Made by a program: the position numbers and the translations under genes. DNA of 64,000 nt from Gallionella sp. UBA4121 (GTDB lineage: Bacteria > Pseudomonadota > Gammaproteobacteria > Burkholderiales > Gallionellaceae), in the NCBI GenBank assembly GCA_002381565.1, contig DFWZ01000050.1:1-64000 (forward strand). Direction: 5' to 3'. Shown here in pieces: positions 1 through 9,050 of the stretch (its first letter is position 1; every line of letters starts with the position of its first letter). The notes below the pieces were generated by a model, which ran no database searches, was not told the origin of the DNA, and was given only the letters and a program-made list of their open reading frames with translations.

Positions 1-66
1 TTTGATTGATTATTAAGCGCTTTTGCATCCAACCCCGCTTCGTTTCATCTCCCGTACCGGCGAAGA

Positions 67-101
67 GGTGCGCATTATAGAGACTCAAACTCTCACGTCA
101 A
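67..101 (-). promoter_or_regulatory. Strong sigma-70-like promoter reading leftward out of the window
   Basis: On the minus strand a TTGACG -35 box (96-101) lies 16 bp from a perfect TATAAT -10 box (74-79), followed by the GC-rich discriminator GCGCACC. Such a discriminator behind a near-consensus promoter is typical of growth-rate-controlled rRNA or tRNA operons (family knowledge). No protein-coding start is convincing in the 66 bases downstream, which fits a stable RNA leader, but the transcribed gene lies outside the window, so this is inference. Confidence 0.6.
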
Positions 102-225
102 CAACTTTCGGAAATATTGCTGTAATAACTTTCTGCGCCTCTGTTTATACGCGACATTATTCATACATGAAGGCGCCTGCCAATAGCAGGGACGCATAAG
201 TCAGCTTGCACTCTCGCTCTGCATA

Positions 226-264
226 AACCAAAAACCGCAGGGGATGCCTGCGGTTTTTGGTTTG
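226..264 (-). terminator. Intrinsic terminator behind hemE, symmetric (bidirectional)
   Basis: A long perfect hairpin, arm AACCAAAAACCGCAGG with a 4-base loop, flanked by A-rich sequence on one side and T-rich sequence on the other. It therefore works as a terminator hairpin on either strand. It lies about 120 bp beyond the hemE stop and probably ends the gltB-gltD-hemE transcript. Confidence 0.75.
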
Positions 265-290
265 TTTCGCCTTCCTCTGATGGAGCTACT

Positions 291-385
291 AGCCATTCGA
301 CTAAGCTATCAAAAAAACGATAGCAAAGTCGCTGGTTATCTCGCAAGCGGGCGAGGCGTACAAGAAATTGCTACGCGAGTTTCAC
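291..385. repeat. Dispersed palindromic repeat, copy A (short form)
   Basis: Begins AGCCATTCGACTAAGCT and ends GCTACGCGAGTTTCAC, one base before the hemE stop codon. The same two ends, with a shared interior AAGTCGC-x-GGTTATCTC, recur at 60381-60536. The right end (reverse complement GTGAAACT-x-GCG) also recurs at 34367 and, less exactly, near 46880. There is no coding capacity. Confidence 0.6.
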
Positions 386-386
386 T

Positions 387-1451
387 TTAATGATACTTGC
401 GGCTCAGCTCATGCACCGCTTCAACCATGGCCGCCACATGTTCAGGATTGGTATGCTGCGAGATACCGTGCCCAAGGTTGAACACATGACCGCTGCCGTA
501 GCCGTAGCTGCTGAGCACTTTTTCAACTTCTGTGCGAATGGCATTCGGATTTGCGAATAACACAGCAGGATCAAGGTTGCCTTGCAGCGCGACCTTGTGG
601 CCAACCTTCTGGCGCGCAACACCGATATCCATCGTCCAGTCCAGGCCGATCGCATCGCAACCTGTAGCTGCAATGCTGTCTATCCACAAACCACCGCCCT
701 TGGTGAACACCACATTCGGAATGCGCACGCCGTCTTTTTCCTTGATCAGTCCCTCGACGATACGCTGAGTGTAAGGAAGAGAAAATTCGTGATACGCCGC
801 ATGCGACAACACACCACCCCAGGAATCGAAAATCATCACGGCTTGTGCGCCCGCTTCGATCTGCGCATTCAGGTAGGCGATCACCGCCTGGGTGGTCACT
901 TCCAGAATGTGGTGCATCAGCTTGGGCTCGTTGTACATCAGCGTCTTCACGCGGGCGTAATCGTCGCTGCCGCCGCCCTCAACCATGTAACATGACAGCG
1001 TGAACGGGCTGCCGGAAAAACCGATCAGCGGAACGCTGCCGTCCAGTGTCTTGCGAATTTGCGACACTGCATCGATCACATAGCGCAGCGTCTTGTCGAT
1101 ATCCGGGACTTGCAGCGCCATGATAGCCGCTTCGTCGCGCAACGGGCGTTCGAATTTAGGGCCTTCGCCGTCAGAGAAATACAAGCCGAGCCCCATCGCA
1201 TCAGGCACGGTCAGAATATCGGAGAACAGGATAGCCGCATCCAGCGGGAAACGATCCAGCGGCTGCATCGTGACTTCGGTGGCGAAATCCGGATTCTTGC
1301 ACAGTCCCAGAAAGCTGCCCGCACGCTTGCGCGTTTCGCGGTACTCCGGCAGGAAGCGCCCTGCCTGGCGCATCATCCACAGCGGCGTGTATTCGGTCGG
1401 CTGGCGCAACAATGCGCGCAGGAAGGTATCGTTCTTTAGCTTGAAGTTCAT
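387..1451 (-). CDS. hemE: Uroporphyrinogen decarboxylase
   Basis: Cytosolic homodimeric enzyme that removes four acetate carboxyls from uroporphyrinogen III to give coproporphyrinogen III in haem synthesis. The 354-residue length is normal. The N-terminal signature WMMRQAGRFLPEYRE (residues 25-39) carries the substrate-binding arginines, and GFSGSPFTLSCYMVEGGGSD follows near residue 145. It is the last gene of gltB-gltD-hemE, 51 bp behind gltD, with a purine-rich AAAGGG before the ATG. hemB and hemL lie elsewhere in this window, so haem genes are dispersed. The identification is secure. Confidence 0.97.
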   Translation of the reverse strand: MNFKLKNDTFLRALLRQPTEYTPLWMMRQAGRFLPEYRETRKRAGSFLGLCKNPDFATEVTMQPLDRFPLDAAILFSDILTVPDAMGLGLYFSDGEGPKFERPLRDEAAIMALQVPDIDKTLRYVIDAVSQIRKTLDGSVPLIGFSGSPFTLSCYMVEGGGSDDYARVKTLMYNEPKLMHHILEVTTQAVIAYLNAQIEAGAQAVMIFDSWGGVLSHAAYHEFSLPYTQRIVEGLIKEKDGVRIPNVVFTKGGGLWIDSIAATGCDAIGLDWTMDIGVARQKVGHKVALQGNLDPAVLFANPNAIRTEVEKVLSSYGYGSGHVFNLGHGISQHTNPEHVAAMVEAVHELSRKYH

Positions 1452-1502
1452 GTAATCCCTTTAGTTCGTGTGCCTTGGGCAGGTTTATCCCGCCATTACA
1501 AA

Positions 1503-2957
1503 TTAACGCGGTAAAACGGACGACCCCATCAAAAACTCGTCCACTGAACGGGCGCACTGCCGTCCTTCACGAATCGCCCAGACGATCAGCGATTGCCCGC
1601 GACGCACATCACCCGCGGCAAATACGCGGTCAATGCTGGTGCGGTAATCATCCGTGTTAGCACGGACATTGCCTCGCGCATCTTTTTCAACGCCGAACGC
1701 CTCCAGCATCTTCTGCATGGGACTGACAAAACCCATCGCCAGAAACACCAGATCAGCCTTCAACTCGAATTCGCTACCCTGTATCTCGACCATCTTGCCG
1801 TCTAGCCATTCGACGCGCACCGCCCGCAGTTTTTCAACACGCCCGTTGCTCCCCGTAAATTCTTTGGTGGCGATGGCCCAGTCGCGGCTGCAACCTTCTT
1901 CATGCGAACTCGAGGTGCGCAGCTTCATCGGCCAGTTAGGCCAGATCAGCGGCTTGTTTTCAAGCTCGGGCGGGCGCGGCATTACTTCGATCTGTGTAAC
2001 AGACAATGCACCGTGACGATTAGAGGTGCCCACGCAATCGGAACCGGTATCCCCGCCGCCGATCACCACCACATGTTTGCCTGTCGCCCTGACTTGGCCG
2101 GGCAGCTCATCGCCTGCATTGACCCGGTTTTGCTGTGGCAAAAATTCCATGGCATTGTAAACCCCGGAAAGCTCGCGCCCCGGTACCGGCAGATCACGCG
2201 GCGTTTCAGCCCCTCCGCTCAACACGACGGCGTCGTATTGGGCCAGCAGGGCTTCTGGCGATATGGTTTCAGCGGACATATTATTGACGCCATCCTCGCA
2301 CTCGTGACCTATAAACACCGAAGTCCTGAAGGTCACGCCCTCCATCTTCATCTGCTCTACGCGACGGTCGATGTGGGACTTTTCCATCTTGAAATCGGGG
2401 ATGCCGTAACGCATCAGACCGCCGATACGGCTGTTTTTTTCAAACAGTGTCACATTGTGTCCCGCGCGCGCCAGTTGCTGGGCGCAGGCCATACCGGCAG
2501 GGCCGGAGCCTACCACGGCGATGCTTTTGCCGGTCTTCACAGCCTGTATCTGCGGCACGACCCAACCCTGCTCCCAACCCTTGTCGATGATCGCGTGCTC
2601 AATGGACTTTATGCCCACCGCATCGTTGTTGATGTTCAGCGTACAGGCCGCTTCGCAAGGCGCAGGGCACAAACGCCCGGTGAACTCGGGGAAATTGTTG
2701 GTGGAGTGCAATACATCCAGCGCCTCCTCCCAGTTGCCGCGATACACCAGATCATTCCAGTCGGGGATGATATTGTTGACCGGGCAGCCCGACATGCAGA
2801 ACGGAATACCGCAATCCATGCAGCGCGCACCTTGCGTCTTGGCCTGATCATCGGTCAGATGCAGTACAAACTCTTTGTAGTTTGTGAGCCGCTCATCGAC
2901 AGGCTGGCTCACCTCCGAGAGGCGACTGTACTCCATGAATCCAGTTGGCTTACCCAT
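1503..2957 (-). CDS. gltD: Glutamate synthase (NADPH) small subunit
   Basis: FAD/NADPH-binding beta subunit of bacterial GOGAT; it passes electrons from NADPH to the large subunit. The 484 residues include an N-terminal cysteine-rich Fe-S region (CMDCGIPFCMSGCPVNN, then CPAPCEAAC), an FAD-binding VVGSGPAGMACAQQLARAG and an NADPH-binding VVIGGGDTGSDCVG. Its start overlaps the gltB stop (TAATG), indicating translational coupling, and AAGGAGG gives an excellent ribosome-binding site. Together with gltB it consumes glutamine made from ammonium, including ammonium produced by the NirBD system encoded further right. Confidence 0.97.
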   Translation of the reverse strand: MGKPTGFMEYSRLSEVSQPVDERLTNYKEFVLHLTDDQAKTQGARCMDCGIPFCMSGCPVNNIIPDWNDLVYRGNWEEALDVLHSTNNFPEFTGRLCPAPCEAACTLNINNDAVGIKSIEHAIIDKGWEQGWVVPQIQAVKTGKSIAVVGSGPAGMACAQQLARAGHNVTLFEKNSRIGGLMRYGIPDFKMEKSHIDRRVEQMKMEGVTFRTSVFIGHECEDGVNNMSAETISPEALLAQYDAVVLSGGAETPRDLPVPGRELSGVYNAMEFLPQQNRVNAGDELPGQVRATGKHVVVIGGGDTGSDCVGTSNRHGALSVTQIEVMPRPPELENKPLIWPNWPMKLRTSSSHEEGCSRDWAIATKEFTGSNGRVEKLRAVRVEWLDGKMVEIQGSEFELKADLVFLAMGFVSPMQKMLEAFGVEKDARGNVRANTDDYRTSIDRVFAAGDVRRGQSLIVWAIREGRQCARSVDEFLMGSSVLPR

Positions 2958-5900
2958 TATGCAGCCTCCTTTTGCTTAAGATTTTGCACGGCCTGCTCCT
3001 GCAAGGCACGGCGATAATCGGTCGGCATGACCTTGGTAAACTTGGGCAGATAAGCCATCCAGTTTTCAAGGATCAACCTTGCGCGTTCGCTGCCGGTATA
3101 CAGCAGGTGCTTTTCGATCTGCTCCCGCAAAGCCTGCTCATCAGCCTTGTTCAGGTGATTGAAATGCACGCGGCCATGGCTGGCCGGCAAATCTTCGGTG
3201 CTATCGATGGCAGCCAATTCTTCTGCAACAGGTTCCAGGGCTACCATGGACAAATTGCAGCGCATCTGGAAATCGCCTGTCTCATCCAGCACATAGGCCA
3301 CGCCGCCGGACATACCTGCGGCAAAGTTACGCCCGGTTTGCCCCAGCACAACCACCATGCCACCGGTCATGTATTCGCAACCGTGATCGCCCAACCCCTC
3401 GACAACCGCGATTGCGCCGGAATTTCGCACGGCAAAACGTTCACCCGCCACGCCGTTGAAATAGCACTCGCCCGTTGTTGCACCATACAGTACGGTATTG
3501 CCGACGATGATGTTATCAGCCGCAATCAGTTTTGCATCTTCCGGCGGCATGATGCTGATACGTCCGCCACACAAGCCCTTGCCCACATAATCGTTACCTT
3601 CCCCGCGCAGTTCAAACGAAATGCCGTGCGACAGGAATGCGCCGAAGCTCTGACCGGCTGTACCGGTAAATTTCACCTGTATGGTGTCGGCTGGCAAGCC
3701 CGCATGGCCGTAACGTTTGGCAACTTCATGTGACAACATCGTGCCGACTGTCCGGTTGACGTTTCTGATCTTGCTGTTGATGACCACCGGGACCTGGTTG
3801 GCAAGCGCATTTTTCGCTTCTTTAATCAACTCATTGTCCAGCGCCTTCTCCAGCTCGTGATCCTGCGCTTCCAAATGCTGGCGCGCTACGCTGACCGGCA
3901 CAACCGGCTGGTGGAATACCTTCGAGAAATCCAGACCTTGCGACTTCCAGTGTGCGATGCTGTGTTTCACATCCAGCAGATCGCTGCGACCGATCAGATC
4001 GACAACCCGGCGTATGCCCATCTGCGCCATCAGTTCACGCAATTCTTCGGCAACGAAGAAGAAGTAATTCACCACATGTTCCGGCTGTCCGGTGAATTTG
4101 CGGCGCAACTCGGGATCCTGCGTGGCAACGCCAACCGGACACGTGTTGAGGTGGCATTTCCTCATCATGATGCAACCTTCGACCACCAGAGGCGCCGTCG
4201 CAAAACCAAATTCATCGGCACCGAGCAAAGCGCCAATCAGCACGTCGCGACCGGTCTTGAGCTGACCATCCACCTGCAAGGCGACTCTGCCGCGCAACTG
4301 GTTCAGTACCAGCGTCTGCTGCGCCTCGGCTAGACCCAGTTCCCAAGGCGTACCCGCGTGTTTGATGGAAGACAACGGCGATGCACCCGTGCCGCCGTCG
4401 AAACCGGATATCACGATGTGATCGGCCTTGGCCTTGGATACGCCGGCGGCCACCGTACCTACGCCCACTTCGGACACCAGCTTCACCGAGATCGATGCGG
4501 CGGGGTTTGAGTTCTTCAGGTCATGGATCAGCTGCGCCAGATCTTCGATAGAGTAAATATCATGGTGCGGCGGTGGCGAAATAAGCCCCACACCAGGCAC
4601 CGAGAAACGCAACTTGGCGATGTACTCGGAGACTTTATGGCCTGGCAATTGCCCGCCTTCACCGGGCTTTGCGCCCTGCGCCATCTTGATCTGAATCTGA
4701 TCCGCACTGGCCAGATATTCGGCGGTTACGCCAAAACGCCCCGATGCCACCTGCTTGATCTTCGAACGCAATGAGTCTCCGGCTTGCAAAATGCGATCCG
4801 CTTCGATGCGGTTCTTGCCGATAATGTCGGAGAGCAGCTCTCCACCCTTCAAAATCGCAAAGCGCGCAGCATCCTCGCCGCCTTCTCCGGTATTTGACTT
4901 GCCGCCGATGCGGTTCATCGCGATGGCAAGCGTTGTATGCGCTTCCGTCGAAATGGAGCCCAGCGACATCGCACCGGTGACAAAACGCTTGACGATTTCT
5001 TTTGCAGATTCAACTTCTTCCAGTGGCACCGCAGCACCCGCCGGTCTGATCTCGAACAATCCGCGCAACGTCTTCAGACGTGTAGCCTGATCATTGATGA
5101 GCTTGGCGTATTCCTTGTACGTCGCGGCGCTATTGGTGCGAGTGGCATGCTGCAATTTGGCGATGGAGTCCGGCGTCCACATGTGCTCTTCGCCGCGCAC
5201 GCGGTAAGCGTATTCGCCGCCGGCTTCCAGCGCATTCGCCAGCACAGGATCGTTGCCGAATGCAGCGCGATGGGTACGCAACGCTTCTTCCGCCACCTCG
5301 GCAAGACCGATGCCTTCGATCTGGGTTGCAGTGCCTGTGAAATATCCGGCTACGAAAGAGGCATTCAGCCCTATCGCCTCAAAAATCTGCGCGCCGCAAT
5401 AGGACTGATAAGTGGAAATACCCATCTTGGACATCACCTTCATCAGGCCCTTGTCGATCGCCTTGATGAAGCGCTTCTTCGCTTCCTTCACGTCCACACC
5501 GTGATTCATGCCGGCGATGGTTTCATAAACCAGCCAGGGGCACACGGCTTCCGCGCCATAGCCCGCAAGCAAGGCAAAGTGATGCACTTCACGAGCAGAA
5601 CCGGTATCGACCACCAGGCCTGTGCTGGTACGCAAGCCTTCATGCACCAGATGCTGATGCACACGGGAACATGCCACCAGTGCCGGGATTGCAACACGCT
5701 CAGCCGACGTCGCACGGTCGGATAAAATCAGCACGTTATAACCATCGGCCACGGCCTTGTCGGCTGCTTCGCAGAGCGCTTTAACGGAGGTTTCGCAACC
5801 CGCCGCACCCAGATCCGCCGGATAGGTGATATCCAGAACCAGCGAACGATAACGCCCTTGCGTGAGCTGATTGATGTCGCGCAGACGGGCGATGTCGTCA

Positions 5901-7594
5901 TTCGACAACACCGGCTGATGCACTTCCAGACGCATCGACGGATTGGTTTCATCGATGCCGAGCAGATTGGGCTTGGGGCCGATGAACGAAGTCAGCGACA
6001 TGACGATTTCTTCGCGTATCGGATCGATCGGCGGATTGGTCACTTGCGCAAACAACTGCTGGAAATAATCGTAAAAAGAGCGATTCTTGTTCGACAGCAC
6101 GGCCAGAGCGGCATCTGTCCCCATGGAACCTGTGGGCTCTTCGCCCGCGTTTACCATCGGCGTCAGAATAAACTTGATGTCTTCCTGCGAATAGCCGAAC
6201 GCCTGCTGGGTATCCAGCAGCGATGCGTTAAGTTTATTCGTGCCCCGGCCTGCCGGCAGATCACCGAGGAAATATCGCGTTTCCTCGATCCACTTGCGGT
6301 AAGGTTTGGCGGTGGCGAGCTGGTTCTTCAATTCGGCATCATCGATGATGCGACCGGCTTCCATGTCGATCAAAAACATCTTGCCTGGCTGCAAGCGCCA
6401 TTTCTTGACCACTTTGTGCTGCGGAATATTCAGCACCCCCATTTCGGATGCAAGCAACACCACATCGTCATCGGTAATCAGATAGCGCGCGGGGCGCAGA
6501 CCGTTGCGATCCAGCGTCGCGCCTATCATGCGGCCATCGGTAAAGGCCACGGCAGCCGGGCCATCCCACGGCTCCATCAGCGCCGCATGGTACTCATAAA
6601 ATGCACGGCGCTCTTCATCCATCAGAGGGTTGCCGGCCCATGCTTCCGGGATCAGCAGCATCATCGCGTGCGGCAATGAATATCCGCCCGCTACCAGCAG
6701 CTCCAGCGCATTGTCGAAACAGGCCGAGTCAGATTGACCGCCTATGATCAGCGGCCAGAGCTTTTCCAGATCTTCGCCCAGCAATTTTGATGACATCGCC
6801 GCGTGGCGCGCCGCCATCCAGTTCACGTTGCCACGCACCGTGTTGATTTCGCCGTTATGCGCAATCATGCGGAAGGGATGCGCCAGATTCCAGGTCGGGA
6901 AGGTGTTGGTGGAGAAGCGTTGATGCACCAGGGCCAGCGCACTGACCACGCTGGTATCCTGCAAATCGGGGTAATACTTGCCCACCTGGTCTGCAAGTAA
7001 CATCCCCTTATAGACAATAGTGCGGGCAGACAGGGAAGAAATGTAAAAACCCGGCGCTCCGGACAAACCATTCACGGCGTGCTCGGCAGTCTTGCGGATC
7101 ACGAACAGCTTGCGTTCAAAAGCATCCGTATCAGCACAATTCTCACCGCACGCGATGAACACCTGACGAACGGTCGGCTCGACCAGCTTGACGCTCTCGC
7201 CCAGGATACTGCTGTCCACCGGCACATCGCGCCAACCCAGCAATTGCTGACCTTCAGCGGCAATCTTGTCCGCGATAACTTGCTCGCACGCGGCTCGTGC
7301 AGCCGCATCTGTCGGCAGGAATAACATACCCACGCCATAGCGCCCCGCTTCGGGCAACAGCCAACCCAGCGTTACGCATTGTGTACGGAAGAACGCATCG
7401 GGAATCTGCAACAAAATACCCGCACCGTCACCTGCCAGCGGATCAGCACCTGTAGCACCCCTGTGAGTCAGGTTTTCCAGTATCTGCAAACCCTGACTGA
7501 CCATGTCATGGCTTTTTTTCCCCTTGATATGGGCGACAAACCCCACTCCACAGGCATCGCGCTCCTGGCGCGGATCATACAAACCTTGTTGCAT
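2957..7594 (-). CDS. gltB: Glutamate synthase (NADPH) large subunit
   Basis: Alpha subunit of GOGAT: glutaminase, ammonia tunnel and FMN/[3Fe-4S] synthase domains; makes two glutamates from glutamine and 2-oxoglutarate. I take the ATG at 7594 (MQQGLYDP, 1545 aa) instead of an upstream in-frame TTG at 7627, because homologues begin here. This places the N-terminal nucleophile cysteine of CGVGF at residue 15, after a short propeptide. The [3Fe-4S] motif KCHLNTCPVGVAT is present in the C-terminal half, as is the GltB-type C-terminal beta-helix. First gene of the gltB-gltD-hemE operon. Confidence 0.96.
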   Translation of the reverse strand: MQQGLYDPRQERDACGVGFVAHIKGKKSHDMVSQGLQILENLTHRGATGADPLAGDGAGILLQIPDAFFRTQCVTLGWLLPEAGRYGVGMLFLPTDAAARAACEQVIADKIAAEGQQLLGWRDVPVDSSILGESVKLVEPTVRQVFIACGENCADTDAFERKLFVIRKTAEHAVNGLSGAPGFYISSLSARTIVYKGMLLADQVGKYYPDLQDTSVVSALALVHQRFSTNTFPTWNLAHPFRMIAHNGEINTVRGNVNWMAARHAAMSSKLLGEDLEKLWPLIIGGQSDSACFDNALELLVAGGYSLPHAMMLLIPEAWAGNPLMDEERRAFYEYHAALMEPWDGPAAVAFTDGRMIGATLDRNGLRPARYLITDDDVVLLASEMGVLNIPQHKVVKKWRLQPGKMFLIDMEAGRIIDDAELKNQLATAKPYRKWIEETRYFLGDLPAGRGTNKLNASLLDTQQAFGYSQEDIKFILTPMVNAGEEPTGSMGTDAALAVLSNKNRSFYDYFQQLFAQVTNPPIDPIREEIVMSLTSFIGPKPNLLGIDETNPSMRLEVHQPVLSNDDIARLRDINQLTQGRYRSLVLDITYPADLGAAGCETSVKALCEAADKAVADGYNVLILSDRATSAERVAIPALVACSRVHQHLVHEGLRTSTGLVVDTGSAREVHHFALLAGYGAEAVCPWLVYETIAGMNHGVDVKEAKKRFIKAIDKGLMKVMSKMGISTYQSYCGAQIFEAIGLNASFVAGYFTGTATQIEGIGLAEVAEEALRTHRAAFGNDPVLANALEAGGEYAYRVRGEEHMWTPDSIAKLQHATRTNSAATYKEYAKLINDQATRLKTLRGLFEIRPAGAAVPLEEVESAKEIVKRFVTGAMSLGSISTEAHTTLAIAMNRIGGKSNTGEGGEDAARFAILKGGELLSDIIGKNRIEADRILQAGDSLRSKIKQVASGRFGVTAEYLASADQIQIKMAQGAKPGEGGQLPGHKVSEYIAKLRFSVPGVGLISPPPHHDIYSIEDLAQLIHDLKNSNPAASISVKLVSEVGVGTVAAGVSKAKADHIVISGFDGGTGASPLSSIKHAGTPWELGLAEAQQTLVLNQLRGRVALQVDGQLKTGRDVLIGALLGADEFGFATAPLVVEGCIMMRKCHLNTCPVGVATQDPELRRKFTGQPEHVVNYFFFVAEELRELMAQMGIRRVVDLIGRSDLLDVKHSIAHWKSQGLDFSKVFHQPVVPVSVARQHLEAQDHELEKALDNELIKEAKNALANQVPVVINSKIRNVNRTVGTMLSHEVAKRYGHAGLPADTIQVKFTGTAGQSFGAFLSHGISFELRGEGNDYVGKGLCGGRISIMPPEDAKLIAADNIIVGNTVLYGATTGECYFNGVAGERFAVRNSGAIAVVEGLGDHGCEYMTGGMVVVLGQTGRNFAAGMSGGVAYVLDETGDFQMRCNLSMVALEPVAEELAAIDSTEDLPASHGRVHFNHLNKADEQALREQIEKHLLYTGSERARLILENWMAYLPKFTKVMPTDYRRALQEQAVQNLKQKEAA

Positions 7595-7913
7595 TGGCAA
7601 AGAAGAGTTAACCACAGCATACCTCAATCAAATCGAACCGGTCCTAAAAGCTACAGCGCCAGACATAGCACAGGGCATCGGACAGTGAACTTCCAGCTCA
7701 CCTCATCCCGCCTTGCCCATTCTTTGTTCGCTACGTTTTAAACACCTTGTTAAAGCAAAAAAATGACGACACAAGTCGCCATACCTACTACCCATGCTCA
7801 TTACAAAAGCGAAAGGGCTGGAATCTTACCTTTAATCAGGCCTATCGGCAACCGAAGCGATTTAATCACCCCCGCAAACAGGCATGAATCAATAATCTCG
7901 CGCCAAGTTCCCG
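7595..7913. other. Intergenic region between gltB start and dgt stop
   Basis: About 320 bp that should hold the gltB promoter on the minus strand and any terminator for dgt. I see no confident -35/-10 pair, sigma-54 site, hairpin terminator or conserved small gene. Short plus-strand reading frames here continue into the antisense of dgt and look spurious. Confidence 0.5.
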
Positions 7914-9050
7914 TCAGATTGAGTCCTCTTCCACGGCAAAGATCCGTTTATGTTCGCGTATTGCATAGCGATCCGTCATACCCGCGATATAGTCGGCTAC
8001 CACCCTCGCCCGACTCGCATCTGTCTGCGACTCGCGCGTCTGAAACTGGGTCGGCAGCAGGCGGTCGTCCTCCATGAAGACGTCAAACAGATCGCGAATG
8101 ATGCGCTGCGCCTTGGCACTCATGCGCATCACACGGTAATGCCGGTACAAATGGATATGCAAAAACTTCTTCAGTTCCCGCTGCTGATTGTTCATCTGTG
8201 CACTGAAGGCAATCAGCAGGGGCGCATTGCGCACATCATCCAGGTCTTGCAGATTTTGCTCGGCAATATTGGCAGCGCTCTGCCGGATCAGATCCGTCAC
8301 CAGCGTATTGATCATGCGCCGCACAGTCTCATGCACCACGCGTCTTCCTGTCAAATCGGGATAAGCCTCACGCACTTCTTGCAGATGCATCGCCACCAGC
8401 GGCACGGTCGCCAACTGCTCCAGCGTGATCAAACCCGAACGCAAGCCGTCATCGACATCGTGATTGTTATAGGCGATTTCATCAGCCAGATTGGCGACCT
8501 GCGCCTCCAGCGAAGGACGCCGGTTATTCAGAAAACGCTCTCCCAGTTCGCCAAGCAATGCAGCCTGTTCCGTCCGACAATGCTTGAGTATGCCTTCGCG
8601 TGTCTCAAAGCAGAGATTCAGCCCGTCGAACTGTGCGTAACGTTCCTCAAGAACATCCACCACCCGAACGGATTGCAGGTTATGTTCAAAACCGCCGTAG
8701 CCTTTCATGCAGCCATTGAGCGCATCCTGCCCTGCGTGTCCAAACGGGGTATGGCCCAGATCATGCGCCAGCGAAACCGCCTCGACCAGATCTTCATTCA
8801 GATGCAGATGGCGTGCAATCGAGCGGGCAATTTGTGCGACTTCGATGCTATGGGTCAGTCGCGTTCTGAACAGGTCTCCTTCATGATTCACAAACACCTG
8901 CGTTTTGTATTCCAGGCGGCGAAACGCACCGGAATGGATGATGCGGTCGCGATCACGCTGGAATTCGCTGCGCCCATGCGGGGCTGCTTCGGAAAATTGC
9001 CTGCCGCGCGAATTGGTCTCACTGACCGCATACCTGGCAAGATCAGTCAT
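7914..9050 (-). CDS. dgt: Deoxyguanosinetriphosphate triphosphohydrolase-like HD protein
   Basis: HD-superfamily dNTP triphosphohydrolase releasing tripolyphosphate from dGTP or other dNTPs. The family fits by FRRLEYKTQVF and the metal-binding histidines and aspartates of RLTHSIEVAQIAR and LAHDLGHTPFGHAG. The start is ATG at 9050 (MTDLARYAV, 378 aa); the longer frame upstream encodes a cysteine-rich non-conserved tail that is really antisense and overlap with aroB. The ATG overlaps the aroB stop by 8 bp (ATGACTGA), so it is coupled to aroB. The exact nucleotide preference cannot be told from sequence. Confidence 0.9.
   Translation of the reverse strand: MTDLARYAVSETNSRGRQFSEAAPHGRSEFQRDRDRIIHSGAFRRLEYKTQVFVNHEGDLFRTRLTHSIEVAQIARSIARHLHLNEDLVEAVSLAHDLGHTPFGHAGQDALNGCMKGYGGFEHNLQSVRVVDVLEERYAQFDGLNLCFETREGILKHCRTEQAALLGELGERFLNNRRPSLEAQVANLADEIAYNNHDVDDGLRSGLITLEQLATVPLVAMHLQEVREAYPDLTGRRVVHETVRRMINTLVTDLIRQSAANIAEQNLQDLDDVRNAPLLIAFSAQMNNQQRELKKFLHIHLYRHYRVMRMSAKAQRIIRDLFDVFMEDDRLLPTQFQTRESQTDASRARVVADYIAGMTDRYAIREHKRIFAVEEDSI

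Noticed and set aside
1902..3017. Long plus-strand frame (371 aa) opposite gltD/gltB
   Set aside because: It lies antisense to recognised glutamate synthase genes with intact motifs; its translation has no recognisable domain and no ribosome-binding site.
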